A stretch of 64,000 bases of DNA. Source: Spirodela intermedia. Taxonomy: Eukaryota; Streptophyta; Magnoliopsida; Alismatales; Araceae. The stretch lies in assembly GCA_902729315.2 (NCBI GenBank), contig LR746264.1:9207878-9271877 (forward strand), read 5' to 3'. Shown here piece after piece: positions 36,580 to 48,531 of the stretch. Under the pieces are notes generated by a model. That model made no database searches, was not told the DNA's origin, and saw only the letters and a list, made by a program, of their open reading frames with translations. The position numbers and the translations under genes were made by a program. Positions within the stretch are counted from its first letter, which is position 1; the number at the start of each line of letters is the position of its first letter.

Positions 36580-36722
36580 GTCTGTCTGTCTATTTTTCTG
36601 TCTTTCTCGCGATCTATCTGTCGATCTGTCTACCTCTCTCTCTCTCTCTCGCTATCTATCTATCTATCTATCTCTCTCTGAAAGTTGGTGCTGCAGTGGA
36701 AGAGGTTGCGGGGTGCAGGTGA
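34368..36722 (+). CDS. Single-RRM RNA-binding protein, RBM24/38-like plant type (six exons)
   Basis: Exons: 34368-34544, 34695-34860, 34946-35081, 35700-35739, 35858-36116, 36697-36722; total 804 nt, 267 aa. One RRM covers about 13-90: RNP2 is VFVGGL at 16-21, and RNP1 KGYGFVTF at 55-62 is split by intron 1 between Phe59 and Val60. The block AWETQKESLREHFDRYGEIL is typical of the plant group that includes the ABA-regulated ARP1-like proteins. The rest is Ala/Pro/Tyr-rich (PLYYPYAAPPFQHHYHG, PLPYYPWYHWQQQAQA), a low-complexity tail usual for this family and probably disordered. A role in mRNA binding is expected; targets are unknown. The exon 5 acceptor has a weak pyrimidine tract, and the last exon encodes only about eight residues after a microsatellite intron, so the C-terminus is the least certain part. 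Confidence 0.8.
36120..36680. repeat. Tetranucleotide TCTA/TCTG and CT microsatellite filling RRM-gene intron 5
   Basis: About 550 bp of TCTA, TCTG and CT units, with a recurring TTTCTCGCGATCT interruption at about 36159, 36240, 36372, 36461 and 36604. The interruption makes it a higher-order array with units of about 80-140 bp. It starts a few bases after the donor at 36117 and ends just before the acceptor at 36696. Long Ser/Leu/Ile/Tyr open frames across it are artefacts. Confidence 0.9.
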
Positions 36723-39700
36723 GAACGTACGGAGGGGGCGGTGGGAGTCGTCCACAGTGGTCTCGCATTGAGGCCGACCGTGAAGCCATTCGGTGGTCGT
36801 CTGATCATCAGATCGTTGTAGACGATGGAAGTCGTTGTTAGTTTACCGGGTTATTTTTCATGGGTAAACCTTGAGTGGCTTCTGTCAAACTCCGTTATTG
36901 GTTCCAAGGGCCAAACAAGAAGGATAGCAAATCTCTGGCCGATGTTATGAAGCTCACACTTTGGTCCTATACATCCCATTCAATGTGAAATATTCCTTTA
37001 AAAGGCACATTGGATAGAAAATAGATTTGAACCTGGACGTCAACCGAGATTAGCAACCATTGGATAGAAAATGCGTTCGGATAAACTGTGCGCTCCCTAC
37101 GACATAATAACGCGCGAAACGAGATTTTCAGCTTAGGACGATAACAAATAGTATCTGCTCTTCGATTGGGTTGGGCTATTAATAGAAGAACGTACTGAGC
37201 TCCATGAGTAGCAAAAAATCATACTGCGATCCCATGCAACCGCGTATTGAGCTTTAAGAACAGCTTTTGCTTCAGCTGAACCGTCCATCTACATCTAAAT
37301 TTGGAAAGATTGCGTGTGGATCATAATCGTTAGAATCCTTGATGCATAAAGAAACCTGATACATAAACACTACCTAAAATACATTGTAAACCCTAAGGCC
37401 TAACGAATATTTTTCAATCCAGCAGTGGGCAATCTACTCAAGGAGCAAACCCTTGTTGATGCATGGCAAGCCGTCACGTGGTGTGTGCAAGCCCTTAAGT
37501 GACAACCTACTTTAGTGAGCCATCTTTGGTGGTGGTAGCGGCCAACTTGGGACCTACCTAACATTGACCTCACTAGTTAGTCCAATTGCTGCACATTAGA
37601 TTCCTTGGTTGCTATCAAGTCTCTCTTATAATTTTATTTCCAATCATCCTATCTGTCTTGTTAGGTGTCATCCTATTTCTTGGTGCTGATTTCAAGCTCT
37701 ATTCTGATGGTGCCGAAGTTAGGATGCTAAGGAACAAAAGACATAGCCAAGAGACAAGTTAAAACATGAAGTTAAATAACTTTATGACATTCAAACATAA
37801 AGTTAGATAACTTGTTCATCTCAAACATACTTTTTACATCAAATAGCAACAAGGGAAACTAATTTAGGAACTAAGAATGAACTAAGAGAGAATTTCAAAG
37901 TTAAAATACTATTAGTTTTCAGTACACAAGATATTCATTATTACTTAGAATTGAAACCCAAAGCATAAGATGTCATCTAGTCTCCTCTAGATTAATATTA
38001 CTTGCTTTTAGATTCTACTTTGGGGCAAAAGGATTACATTTCTAGTGCTAGCTCACCCTTTTAAATTGATGGTTATAGAAAAGTCAAGGTACTTGTAATC
38101 ACTCATCACTACTTGTGAGAAACCATCACTAAGAACTCTTTCAAAATTATAGAGAAACTTGAGACATTACAATAATGTATTAAGATAATGTTGAAAGGGT
38201 TGATAATCATTTTCAGAATATTTTTATTTGAAAAGTGTTTCTTATTTTTTTATCACTATAATTTTTAAAAAATAACATTTTATTTTTCCCAATAGTAACC
38301 ACACGCACATAATTATCAATACACAATTTACAAATATAGTGTGTGCAGATAAATTATGCAAGTCATGATTAGGCACATGAGATTGTAACACGTCTAATAT
38401 ACTATACCATAGAGGTTTAATAAGACTTTTACATAAGTTCAAATCAATGTAGTTTGGATACAATGAAGGAATACAACAATAAGATATCTATGTGGAGCCT
38501 CTACTTATTCCTATCAATTTATGTCCATCGCATTGGCCTATGATCCACTTTTGTTGGTGGCTCAAAAATAGAGCTATAACTCATATGCTCAAAGAAAACA
38601 ATCCTTCACCCTTGGACCTAATTCGAATGCCAATCAACCTTCAACAAACTTTGCTATAGGTAAAACCCAAATGAAGCCCACTAATGTGTGTCTAATCCTC
38701 CCTAGATATAAAAAGCTTAGGTCATTTTTTATATGTTTGATTATGGGTCTCAACCAACATGCATCTGATGTTTAATATCATCAATGCCCAACATGTGCTC
38801 AAAATTATTTTCATGTTCTAGAGTATGCCTTGCATTAATCATATGCTCATTTAAAAGACATTTTTTCACTATTATTCTAAGATTGAATACTCAAAGGACA
38901 ATGCTTCTACCAACTCCCATGCAAACATATCATTCTAGAGTCACTTCATCTTTTCCCTTCACCCTTTGGCTCCAAGCCCACTCATTTGATCTCAATTCAG
39001 TTTAGCTTATCATCCATAGAGCCTTCTTGTATGGACATAGTCAATTGCTTCTCTTCAAAGGTTTCTTCAATTGTTGTGGCACACATGTTAGAATAAAATA
39101 ATATTTTGATGACATACATGATGATGAGTAAAATGCTCAAGAATGATTATGATCAATAATGATGAATGCATAAATCAAGCACACATGTACATATGAATCT
39201 TTTATAGCACACATTATTATATTATATTGTCATGCTTACATAATATATTATGATTTAGTATTCATGATGAACACACAAGTATTGAATGAAACAACCAAGC
39301 ACAAAACATGAAACTAGAAAGTTATATGTAGACTAATATCATACTTGAAATGACAAATCGTTATGTATTATGTACAATGAAAACACATTGAAAGATAAAT
39401 GTTGTCAAGTGTCTTCAACAAAAATAATGTTATGAACATTTGAGAGTGACACATCATAGTTTATAATTGAGCATATTGAATGATCATATTCATAATATTT
39501 GAGAGTTGAACTAATGAATCTCATTCTCATCAAAAAAATCTATTGTTGAATGTTGTTAAACTTGATTTGTGATATGTAGTCATATTTTATCTACATTAGA
39601 GTCTTTCAAAAATATCCCAATCATGTTATTACATTAGAAGCAAAAAAGCGAGAGTTGGTATGACTTGAATGTTAATGTTAAGTGATAAATGATAAACATA

Positions 39701-41280
39701 TTAATTCATCTCAAGAATACTCAATTAATGATATAGATATATCATATTAGTCTCACTCAAGTATTTGAATTTATCTTATTTTAAAAGTAGTTAAATATTT
39801 AAAAATCTATAATGATTCAAGAAGATATATTGTACAAAGTTTTTCTTTAATCACTCTCTTTCGCCAACAAAGTAACATTCTTCTACAAACATTCAAAAGT
39901 GAAATCAAATAAAGGCCAAGCATATAGTGTGAACAAACTCAAAATAATTAATATAAATAAAAATTATATTGCATTAAATGAGCTTCATTGACTAACATTC
40001 TTCTACAAATATTCAATATTTGATCAGCATCTCAATGAGAAAAAAACATCATTCATTCAACAACAAGTCTTATTTTCTTCATTGAATATATAGAGCATTA
40101 AAGTTAAACTTAAATTTAGAACAAAACCCACAATAAAGATTTGTTGTGAGAACAAATAAAGATTCTAGATCTATTGTGAGAGTTGTCTTTTGAACAATAG
40201 TGAACTCTTTGGAGTTGTGAATCTAGAGCATAGTTTCAAGTGAAATTCTATGAGATCTGAACCTATTAATTAATGGGTGTGATCAAGCGATCTGAAATAG
40301 TAGAACTTAAAAACACAGTTGTTTTTAGAGAGTGGACGTATGTAGTATACTAAATTACTACATAATCATGTGAGTCATAGAAAACATCACATTGAAATAG
40401 TCAAAGTATATTCTTAATATAAATCTTGTACACACTGTAGCAAACAAAATAGAAGATCAAGACAAGCTAAGATCAATTCAACCTCTTTTCTTGATCACAA
40501 TATAGACCAAAAACCCAACAACAAGTTCTTTTGGCTTACATAGATGATTCATTTAGTGAATGATTGAAGTTGACAAACTTGTAGTATTTTCATGCCCACA
40601 TCATCATTGTTTAATATTTTGCCTCTAAAGATGTCAAAAGATGACTCTTGAACCTTCGAACATATGTTGTAAGAATCTAGAGACACCTCAAATCATAACC
40701 CTAACCAAGGTGACAAAGATTTGATGGGTAGTTGATATAGGCCCCAATATATAAGATAAACCGAGGGACATCAATAATATTTTGATAAATAAGATAATAC
40801 GGTAATAGATGGTGGGATAATACTTGTTGGTAGACAATACCCTACTTGTAGACGAAAGAGAGGGAGCAAAACCTATTGGTTGACAATGTCGTGAAAATGC
40901 CATGCCATTATAGATGGATGAATAAAATATCTACATTGTTGAATCTACTAACCCAAAGAGGAGGAAGATGACATAACATTGAGATAAGATTCTTGTAAAT
41001 CATAATGACTTACAAGAGAAATAAGGTAAATCAAAAGAGATATAAGACATGACAAGGGGAAGGGTAAGAGAGAGAGAGAGTGTGTGTGTGGTGAAGTTGT
41101 TAAGGAGATGTAGTAACATTGGGGGTGGGGGGATTGTGAGATAGATAAATGAGATATTGACCCATATAGTGGGTTAGACTCTCAATATTGCCCTAAGAGT
41201 AAGTGAGACTCTACGAAACAAACCTTAGATCAAGTTAAAATTATAACATTTATTATTTATCTTCAAGTATCGTTAGAGTT
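36723..41280. other. AT-rich, CpG-poor intergenic domain (left part)
   Basis: The first few hundred bases are the 3' flank of the RRM gene. From about 36.9 kb, and strongly from about 37.7 kb, the sequence is AT-rich with very few CG dinucleotides; 39001-40000 holds only a handful. Open frames are short. Some stretches (about 38500-39010) read like decayed coding DNA but I cannot assign a family. Probably old methylated transposon or pseudogene debris. Confidence 0.5.
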
Positions 41281-44034
41281 TTACAATCTCTCTAGATGAT
41301 GAAATAGAGAGAGATCCACCTTTATGATATTTATTGTCATCTCTGCTTCACATTGGTTCAATTCTCAAGGTGGTTGAGATAGACAATGATCAACATCATC
41401 ACCTATGTGAGATAGATGATGAGGTGAAGATATCGTCAATGATCAATCTCTATATGCTTAGGTGGAGGATGTGACTAGATGCTACTCACCATGTATTTCT
41501 TTAATGGCCCCAGAAGTATTTTGAATCAAGTTGACTAGAGAAAACTTCTAAGAGCATCTAAGGGTTCCACGAGATAGAGATTTCTCCTAAGAAAAAGAAA
41601 GAGATAATTATGTTACATGTGTATATCATGTTACATGTGTATAACTAACTACATCAAAGTATTTGATCTTAGGAGATGATAGCCAAAGACCAGAGAGTTT
41701 AATAGAATATCTCATGACATTTGAAGCTACTAGTGGAGTTCTTGGTGAATTCTTCATACTTTCATCAAGGGAAGCTTTTTGCAAATCATCTTGAGAGGTA
41801 TGATAAGTTGTAGTGACTCTCATAAGAGAGGAACAGAATGGAGAGTGGAGTTTTGTTGTCATCCTCATTGAAGAGGCAAAGAATGGTGACTTCAATGTAA
41901 TGTTGTCAGTCAAACTATATGGAGATATGTTTGGAGATAATTTCATTGTAACATTAATAATTCCTATTTTGCCTATTTTTGTTGACACATTTAATAATAA
42001 ATACTCACCGTGAATATTTGAAGAAGATTGATCAATTTTTTTGAATGATTTCTTCTTACTTGAGGTTTCCCAAAGACTTTCCTGTCGACTCAAGCTCCCA
42101 TTAGACACCTTGTTCGAGGAAGAGTGAGTAGATGAATGCAAAGTTGTAAAAGACCTCGAAGACATTCCTACACATAGAGCAACATTAGGAGTATGAGTTG
42201 ATCAATTCTTTAGAGTGTGTTTCTTTGAGGTTGTAACATGTTGAGCTTTTCCTTTATTTCCTGAAAGTTCAAATATTTAATAATGAGAAATAATCTACCT
42301 TTCATCTCTCCTACCACATACTTATAAAAGAGTGTCATTTTTAATATTGTCTTGATGCTAAAGTTTTATAAAAAAATGAATGACTACAAAGAGAAAAAAA
42401 GTAACATTTTTACCACTGTGTGTCTACCAACTTATCTTTTATAAAAAGACTTCTAGAGGGCAAAGTCCTCATTCTTGGTGATATCACTAATCTTGGGGTA
42501 GAACATTGTTTTGAAGTTATTAATAATGGTTGCATGTTTGCACTTGATATTTAAATCTCTATGAAAATTTTATCTGATGTTGCGATAATATTGACTTTGA
42601 CATAGTTTATGATATAGAAAGAATCAAGACATTAGGTTTAGAGAAGAATACCATCATTTGGAAAAAAAAGAAATTATTTAAGAATTATAAGAAGATAATT
42701 GATAAAAAAGAAAAGTTTCCTTTAAAGATATTATAAAGCTTAGAAAGTGAATAATTTATGTAATTCTAATTTTTCATCAATTGTAGTATTACTTACTGAA
42801 AGTACCAAGTGCATCTGACTTCTCTCGCTCAATTGCACTATCATATTATGATGGTACTAGATTTTCAACTTGTTTCAATTGAGATCTTTAGATGGAGGCA
42901 CGTATATTTCCAAACAAATGATCTTCTATATTTTCATCCGCCCATATGTCACTATCCAATGTATCATTAGATTCCATTGACCTTCCTGTTTCTTTTTGAA
43001 TTCCTAACAATAAGGAAACATTTACTTTCTTGAATCTCCTATTTACGTTGGTTAATTCTTCAAGATCAAGAACAACTACAATAACATCACAGATCTTGTT
43101 ATTTTTTTAGATTTTTTCTAAATAAAAGAATCAGATGTGTATTTATATAATGATAACATACCTCCGCTTGTGAAGAATGCATTATCCCATGCCATGCTTT
43201 TGCACAAATTATACTTACCAGAGGTATATTATGTCCTATCTTTTGGGAGTCAGATAGTGTGGCGACTTCTTCAACTTGCATGTCAAAGTTTGATAGATTC
43301 TTCATCACCAATGTATTAACCTTTGAGTGATCTAGAGACATAAATATGTCAAATGAAATATAATTTTCTAGATAATTAAATAAAAGTTAAACAAATTTAA
43401 ATAGTAAAATTAGTCTATGGAGTTAGAAAACTTAAATGTTTATGAAACATGATAAAAGGTATTGCTTCTAGCATGCTCTTCATCATCAATACATTAAATA
43501 AATCATGAATTTTATTTTAGTGTTCACAACTTCAAGTTTGTTTTTTAGAAGTCATAACCTGCATGACAAACAAGACTTTCCACATAAAATATGATATAAA
43601 TATACCAACATCACACATTGAAAGCTTATTTTATAATCATCTTTTTATAGAACTTATTTATAAAAATTATTCATTCATCTTTACCCTTGGTATTTTCTAT
43701 TGTCATTTGTTTGCCTTGAAATAACAATATCAAAAGGTAGTTATTTCACACCATATGTTATTTCTTCAAATTAATTATTATTAGAATGACTTTAAAAAAT
43801 GGATCATTTCTCATATGAAAGAATTCATTATTAATACTTGTAACTAATTTGCAACACTAATATGAATTTCTTTATACACTACCTCTCTTCAATAGTTGCC
43901 ATTGAGCACATCATAGCAAGGAAGAAACTGCATATATCAAAGATTATTTGTTTGAATTTGACTAGACAGTTGTCTTGCATAAATATATACATCCTTAGCC
44001 ATCTTCTTAGAAATACTCTCATTAAATAGTTTAT
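41281..44034 (-). pseudogene. Decayed multi-exon gene, family not recognised
   Basis: Exon-like segments on the minus strand: 44034-43883, 43714-43685, 43558-unclear, 43320-43162, 43094-42797, 42260-42009, 41789-41653, 41586-41490, 41402-about 41281. Most have good donors (GAG/GTATGT, TTCA/GTAAGT, CACG/GTGAGT, CATG/GTGAGT). From 43094 to 41402 every join keeps phase (0-1, 1-1, 1-0, 0-1). In-frame stops occur at 43939, 43891, 43705, 43699, 43534, 43519, 42890, 42848, 42204, 41550 and 41367 (position of the first base, minus strand). Translated pieces include DLEELTNVNRRFKKVN, QKETGRSMESNDTLDSDIW, YDSAIEREKSDALGTF and SGLWLSSPKIKYFD, which look like a soluble Ser/Lys-rich cellular protein. I do not recognise it. 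Further fragments may lie upstream near 44.13 kb (FKREIDLRQENN). It could instead be a gene fragment captured by a transposon. Confidence 0.55.
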
Positions 44035-45280
44035 CTTTTAGAATAAAAATAAAATAATTTTACTAATAAATATGATTATAAATTCTACATGTTATTCTCT
44101 TGCCTAAGATCAATTTCTCTCTTAAACTTATCAAAAACAAATGAAACACAATAAATCGAAGTAGAATTCTCCCAAATATACTACAAAAAAGGTCTTAACC
44201 TTGTACTATAACACCAAGGTGATGTAAGATGTTTATAATTTTCAATCTATGAATTATTTTTTGATGGTAAATATAAGATATTGTACATAAATATTATAAT
44301 CGTGAGAAGATTATACTAAGCCATTTACTACTCACTTGAATGAAATAATTATGTCATATGATATATATGTTACAAAGAGCAAATTTCAAGTAGTCAAATG
44401 GTCATAACCAAGCAAACTATCATTTTCTAATAGTTACTAATGTATATAAATTCTCCATGCTGACCTTAAAACACCTTCGTCCCTTACATGACCTTATAAA
44501 ATTCAATCAAAAAATAGTCAAAAACAAAAGTATGTTGATATGGACAAAATGCTATGTACTCGCAATTGAAGAATGACATCAAATAATCTAGTAAATAAGG
44601 AAAAGGTAAGAATAAGGAAATGATAACTCAAAAACATCTCAATAAAGAACCAAGAGTCACCTTAATAACCAACATGTCCTGAAGAATTACACCACTCAAA
44701 AGTGACTCACCTAATGACTTAGGGACATTATTGGAGCGTGCGATGAACTAGTCCTCATAGATAACATCGACTAGTGAAAAATCCTCTCCATATCTCCTCC
44801 CATTCAGAGAAGTTGCAATAAAATAGGCTAATGGAGGAAAGAACTAAATAAAAAGAACCACATAGAGGAAATAAAGGAACAAATTGTTGCAGCGATGATG
44901 ATCCCATAATCCTCACCCTGCGTTTGATGCAGGACAAGGTAATGAAATACTAAATTACCATAGACCAGTAACCTAGACTTGACTCTCACATTAGATCTAA
45001 GAAAATCTATGAAGCTTGATTAAGTAAGAATTGAAAGTAATTAGATTAATACGATTAAAGAATCATTAAAGATTAGGGTGCGCTCCACAATCAATAAGTC
45101 ATAAGATGTGAATCAAGTGGATTTTCACTCATCACTAACTATCAATTATGAAAATAAGCGAACCTATTAAGGGATCACACAATGATAATAATACGATAAA
45201 TATCCTAAATGAACAAATAACTCATATATGGAAAGACAAGAGCTTAGACATAAACCTGTTGTCAGAGCAGGCGATTGCTT
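44035..45280. other. AT-rich domain (right part)
   Basis: Low-CpG, AT-rich sequence like the left part. It may hold 5' remnants of the pseudogene; a fragment reading FKREIDLRQENN is near 44.13 kb. At about 45257-45272 the plus strand reads TTGTCAGAGCAGGC, which loosely resembles a retrotransposon primer-binding site, but no LTR ends were found around it. Confidence 0.4.
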
Positions 45281-45289
45281 GATGGATGA

Positions 45290-45860
45290 TCACAAGAAGA
45301 AGTTGATAGTTAACTTCGTTGACCGTTGACTATGTTGACCTGGCTGTGACCGGGTGGTTTCGAAGCCGTCGAGGCGGACAGGCACGGGCAAGGTGGCGCG
45401 GAAGGATTCGGACCAGTGGGACGGGCTGGTGTGATCCGATGGTCTGATATGGTTCGGATCGTGATGACGATTGGCTCGGACCAGTCGGTCGAACCGGTTT
45501 GGTCCGGCAGATGGGGCAGTCGGATCGGCGATGGTAGCGGTGATGGTAGCGGTGGAGGTTAGGAAGAAACGGCAACGGCGGCGATAGAAGGCAGAGACGG
45601 TGGCGATAGAAGGTGGAGACGACGGCGACAGCGTCGACGGCGGTGGAAGGTTGCAGGGATGGAGACAGCGGCGGAACGGCGGAGGCAGAAGTCGGACGGT
45701 GGCAGCGACGGAACGGGCGGAGGCGGAGGTAGTGATGGTGGCAACAGATGGTGCAAGCGGCAGCGGAAATGGTGGCAACGGATGCGTATGTCGGTGGCGG
45801 CGATCGCAGGGGAAAGTGAGGCAGCGGCGAAGGTGGGATGTGGTGGCGGGTAGATGGTGG
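45290..45860. other. GC-rich low-complexity block, probable transposon-derived or leader sequence
   Basis: A sharp switch from AT-rich DNA to GGC/GGT-rich sequence. On the minus strand it has open frames of 102 codons (45867-45559) and 162 codons (45778-45290), made of Pro/Ser/Arg/Ala runs from trinucleotide-like DNA with no recognisable domain. It lies directly downstream of the minus-strand TATA motif at 46021-46028. I do not call a protein; an LTR-retrotransposon leader is one possible origin. Confidence 0.35.
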
Positions 45861-45861
45861 C

Positions 45862-45972
45862 CCTCACGGCGTCTCCTTCACGGAGCGAGAATGCACGACC
45901 TTCACGGTCGCTCCTTCACGGAGCGGTGATGCACGGCCTTCACAGCCTCTCCTTCGCGGAGCAAAAACAGGT
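45862..45972. repeat. Three tandem 37-38 bp units, each with a short hairpin
   Basis: Units begin at 45862, 45899 and 45937. Each contains CTCCTTCACGGAG or CTCCTTCGCGGAG, an inverted repeat with a CTCC/GGAG stem, plus GCACG and CCTTCACG blocks. They lie 50-160 bp downstream of a minus-strand TATA motif. Confidence 0.75.
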
Positions 45973-46020
45973 AGATTTCTCTCAAATTCTTCTCTGCTCT
46001 CGTAGTAGGATTGCGAGAGT

Positions 46021-46028
46021 ATTTATAG
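46021..46028 (-). promoter_or_regulatory. TATA-box-like motif on the minus strand
   Basis: The minus strand reads CTCTATAAATACT here, a strong plant TATA match. An initiation site about 30 bp downstream (near 45.99 kb) would place the hairpin repeats in the transcript leader. No gene with a recognised product follows directly. Confidence 0.4.
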
Positions 46029-47137
46029 AGTTCAGAAACCAAACAAATTACGGAACTAATAATAAAGAAAATCGCTCCTAAATGTGCTCCGCCAGTGCGC
46101 TGTGGATGCGGACGCAAGTTTCTTCTTTTCGCTCCTCACCACTCTGATTTCTAACGGAAGAACTCGCGTCTCAATGATCGCCGTGATGCTCGTCGACTGC
46201 TTATTTATGCCGCCAATTTGAACCATCACCAACAGGAAGACGACGGACCAGCGAGGACTTAATCGGGTCTGCTGTTCCCACGGACCACTTTAAAGACTGT
46301 CAATTTAGCCTATCACATTCTGTTTAATCATCTCTTTCCCCCTACTAGAGAGAGACGCATCAAGCAAAGACATTACAGCATTTGTTTAGTCTACCACCCC
46401 CTTGAAAATATTCTATTTAAAAAAAAACTTACATCGGTAGTAAGTAACCACAGCCCAGTAACTGAGATTAGCCCAGTAACAACAGCCCAGTAGTGTCCTC
46501 CGGATCTCAGACCATGAACGGCTATCCCTAGGAATCCGACATGCAAGACCTAACCGTTAGGCCGGTCCAACGCTGTGTCTGCTGATCGTTCTCCTCGGCA
46601 GCGGCATCGGGGAGAGCGGAGGGAGCGGTCGCCTGCAAGGTTTCTGGCTTTGGGCGACCACCCGGTCCCCTCTGCTTGTGACAGAACTCGGTTCCTCCCC
46701 CCACACCACCGTCTTCCTCTGCTAGCCTCTGCGGCAAGAGATTCCATGCCGCAGTCTCGGCGACGGCGAAAGTCCATCGCAGCAGCGATGACAGTGCCCC
46801 TCCGGCGGCTGCGCGCTCGTACTCGGCAGCGGCCTTCCGGCGCACTTCACGAGGCAGCGCCGCCCGCTCTAGGGAGGAGCTAGCAGACCGGCGGTTCTTC
46901 TCAGTCGCAATCATGAAAAGAATCTTGGGCAAATAGTGGGAACGATGGCGAGGCTGCTAGATCGATAGAACCAATCGGGATTCACTCAGGAGGAAAGAAT
47001 TCGATTTTCTTTTCGTAAGCCCAACACACAAGCCAAAAAAAAATTATAACAGAAAGGAAGCACTGTTGAAGAAAGAAAGAACAACTCTCAAACAGAGGGG
47101 ACGAGATTGGACACCACAGTGGGAGAAACCAGTCATT
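46029..47137. other. Intergenic region upstream of the GC-rich block and 3' flank of the Dof gene
   Basis: No gene supported. GCCCAGTAAC/GCCCAGTAGT is repeated three times at about 46453-46495. A GC-rich patch at 46560-46890 has open frames on both strands without family resemblance. Confidence 0.45.
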
Positions 47138-47866
47138 CTAGATGAGGAAGCTGTTGACAAGACCGTGCTGCCAAGTAGAGCCAAGCCCATTCCAGTACTC
47201 CCTTCCTGCTTCCACCGTCACGTCCCCGTCGACCGCTACTGGCCACTGGAGGCCCATGAGTAGCCTGCTCGTATCGCCCTCCACCCACCTGTACGAAGGC
47301 TCCTGCTTAATGGCAGCCGTTGCACCACTCAGCATCTCGAATGGCAGCAGTCCCTGCCCGTCCAGGCCGTAGTAGAGGCTGCTGAAGGAGCTTAGGCTGT
47401 CGTCGAGAAAGCCTGGCGCTTGTTGAGGCATGAAAGAGTCATAGTGATGATCATCCAGTCCCCGCTGGCCTGTTGGGGGCGGCTTCTGGAGCCTCGCGAA
47501 GGCGAGGGAGAGCTCGTTGTGGTCGAATGTGAGGGGAGGTGGAGGTGGAGGGGGGAGGGTTTGGAGAAGAGGCTGGTCTTGGGTCTTCTTCGAGGAGGAT
47601 CTCTTGTTCTTCCTGCACCCGCCCCCCACGGGAACGTTCCTCAGGGTGCCTCCTTTTGTCCAATATCGCCTACAGCCCTTGCAGAAGTACCTCGGCTGAG
47701 AGAGGCTGTAGTTGTTGTAGTAGCAGAACTTGGTGTTGGTGGAGTCGCACCTCGGGCATCTGAGGGCCTGCTCTGGCTGAGGCCGGGGTCTCCGGTCCTG
47801 TTGCTGCGACTGCGGCGGCGACGGGTTGGTGCACCCAAACACTTCTTCTAGCAGGTGACTTCCCAT
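47138..47866 (-). CDS. Dof-type zinc-finger transcription factor
   Basis: A 242-aa frame from the ATG at 47866 ([11 protein letters not shown]). The Dof domain spans about 35-88 with the C-X2-C-X21-C-X2-C zinc ligands at Cys37, Cys40, Cys62 and Cys65, followed by [20 protein letters not shown] and a basic stretch (KNKRSSSKK). Dof proteins are plant-specific factors binding AAAG cores. After the domain come a poly-Pro run, Phe/Leu-rich patches and [15 protein letters not shown]; the C-terminus has [12 protein letters not shown]. These are probably activation or interaction regions, but the target process is unknown. The frame is open upstream to 48262. A good acceptor (CTTCACAG) sits four bases before the chosen ATG, so a leader intron ending there is likely and the longer frame is not used. 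Confidence 0.85.
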   Translation of the reverse strand: MGSHLLEEVFGCTNPSPPQSQQQDRRPRPQPEQALRCPRCDSTNTKFCYYNNYSLSQPRYFCKGCRRYWTKGGTLRNVPVGGGCRKNKRSSSKKTQDQPLLQTLPPPPPPPLTFDHNELSLAFARLQKPPPTGQRGLDDHHYDSFMPQQAPGFLDDSLSSFSSLYYGLDGQGLLPFEMLSGATAAIKQEPSYRWVEGDTSRLLMGLQWPVAVDGDVTVEAGREYWNGLGSTWQHGLVNSFLI

Positions 47867-48500
47867 TGCCTGTGAAGGATGGACACAAAGCTGTCGATGA
47901 CAATTTGAGAATCGTTCAGCGGTAAATCCATTAGGGTTTTCATTCTTCTCTTTTGTCTGAAAAAAAAAAGGACCAAGAGAACCAGCTCCTGGTCCTCTCC
48001 TGCAAATTTCATGTTCCCTACGATCTTTCATGTTCTGATGAAAAACTGCAGGATGGTCCCTCCGGCTTAAGGTGACGATTGTTCTCGAAAGAAGAAAAAT
48101 CAGAAAATAAAACAAATAAAAACAATTCCGATCATCCCAGGCATAACCAGTTGACACAAGAAACAAAGACAGGGAGAAGGGCGGATCGCGGAGACGGATT
48201 GGCCAGCAACTTGTAGCACGTTGAAGGTGACAGAAGGTAAAAATTCCTAGCAGAAAAGACAAAGACTTTTACTGCTGAAACATTCGCAAAACGGACCGGC
48301 GGCGATTACGGAGGGAAGGAATTCGCCAAACGAGATGAATGAGCCACAACCATCTTCAAAGGGAAACGAACAAACGAAAGGAAATCCGGCACGAGAAGGA
48401 GACACACACCAGAGCGAGAGAAGCCCTACCATTCAACTGCTGCTGGAGCTTGGAAGCCTTCGCCTACGCCGGCGACCCTCTCAAACCAAGCGAGAAATAC

Positions 48501-48531
<31 letters not shown>

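Noticed and set aside
35792-36841. 349-codon frame across the RRM gene and its microsatellite
   Set aside because: Only about 86 of its codons (35858-36116) belong to a supported exon. The rest translates the TCTA/CT array into Ser/Leu/Ile/Tyr runs.
45257-45272. Possible tRNA-Met-type retrotransposon primer-binding site
   Set aside because: The match to the usual TGGTATCAGAGC core is only partial and no LTR ends, target-site duplication or polymerase domains were found near it.
45290-45867. Pro/Ser/Arg-rich frames on the minus strand in the GC-rich block
   Set aside because: Composition reflects repeated trinucleotides; no domain and no clear splice to other exons, so I list the DNA as low-complexity and not as a gene.
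47867-48262. N-terminal extension of the Dof frame to an ATG at 48262
   Set aside because: It has no Dof-family character, and a good splice acceptor lies four bases before the ATG at 47866, so the upstream part is more likely a leader intron.
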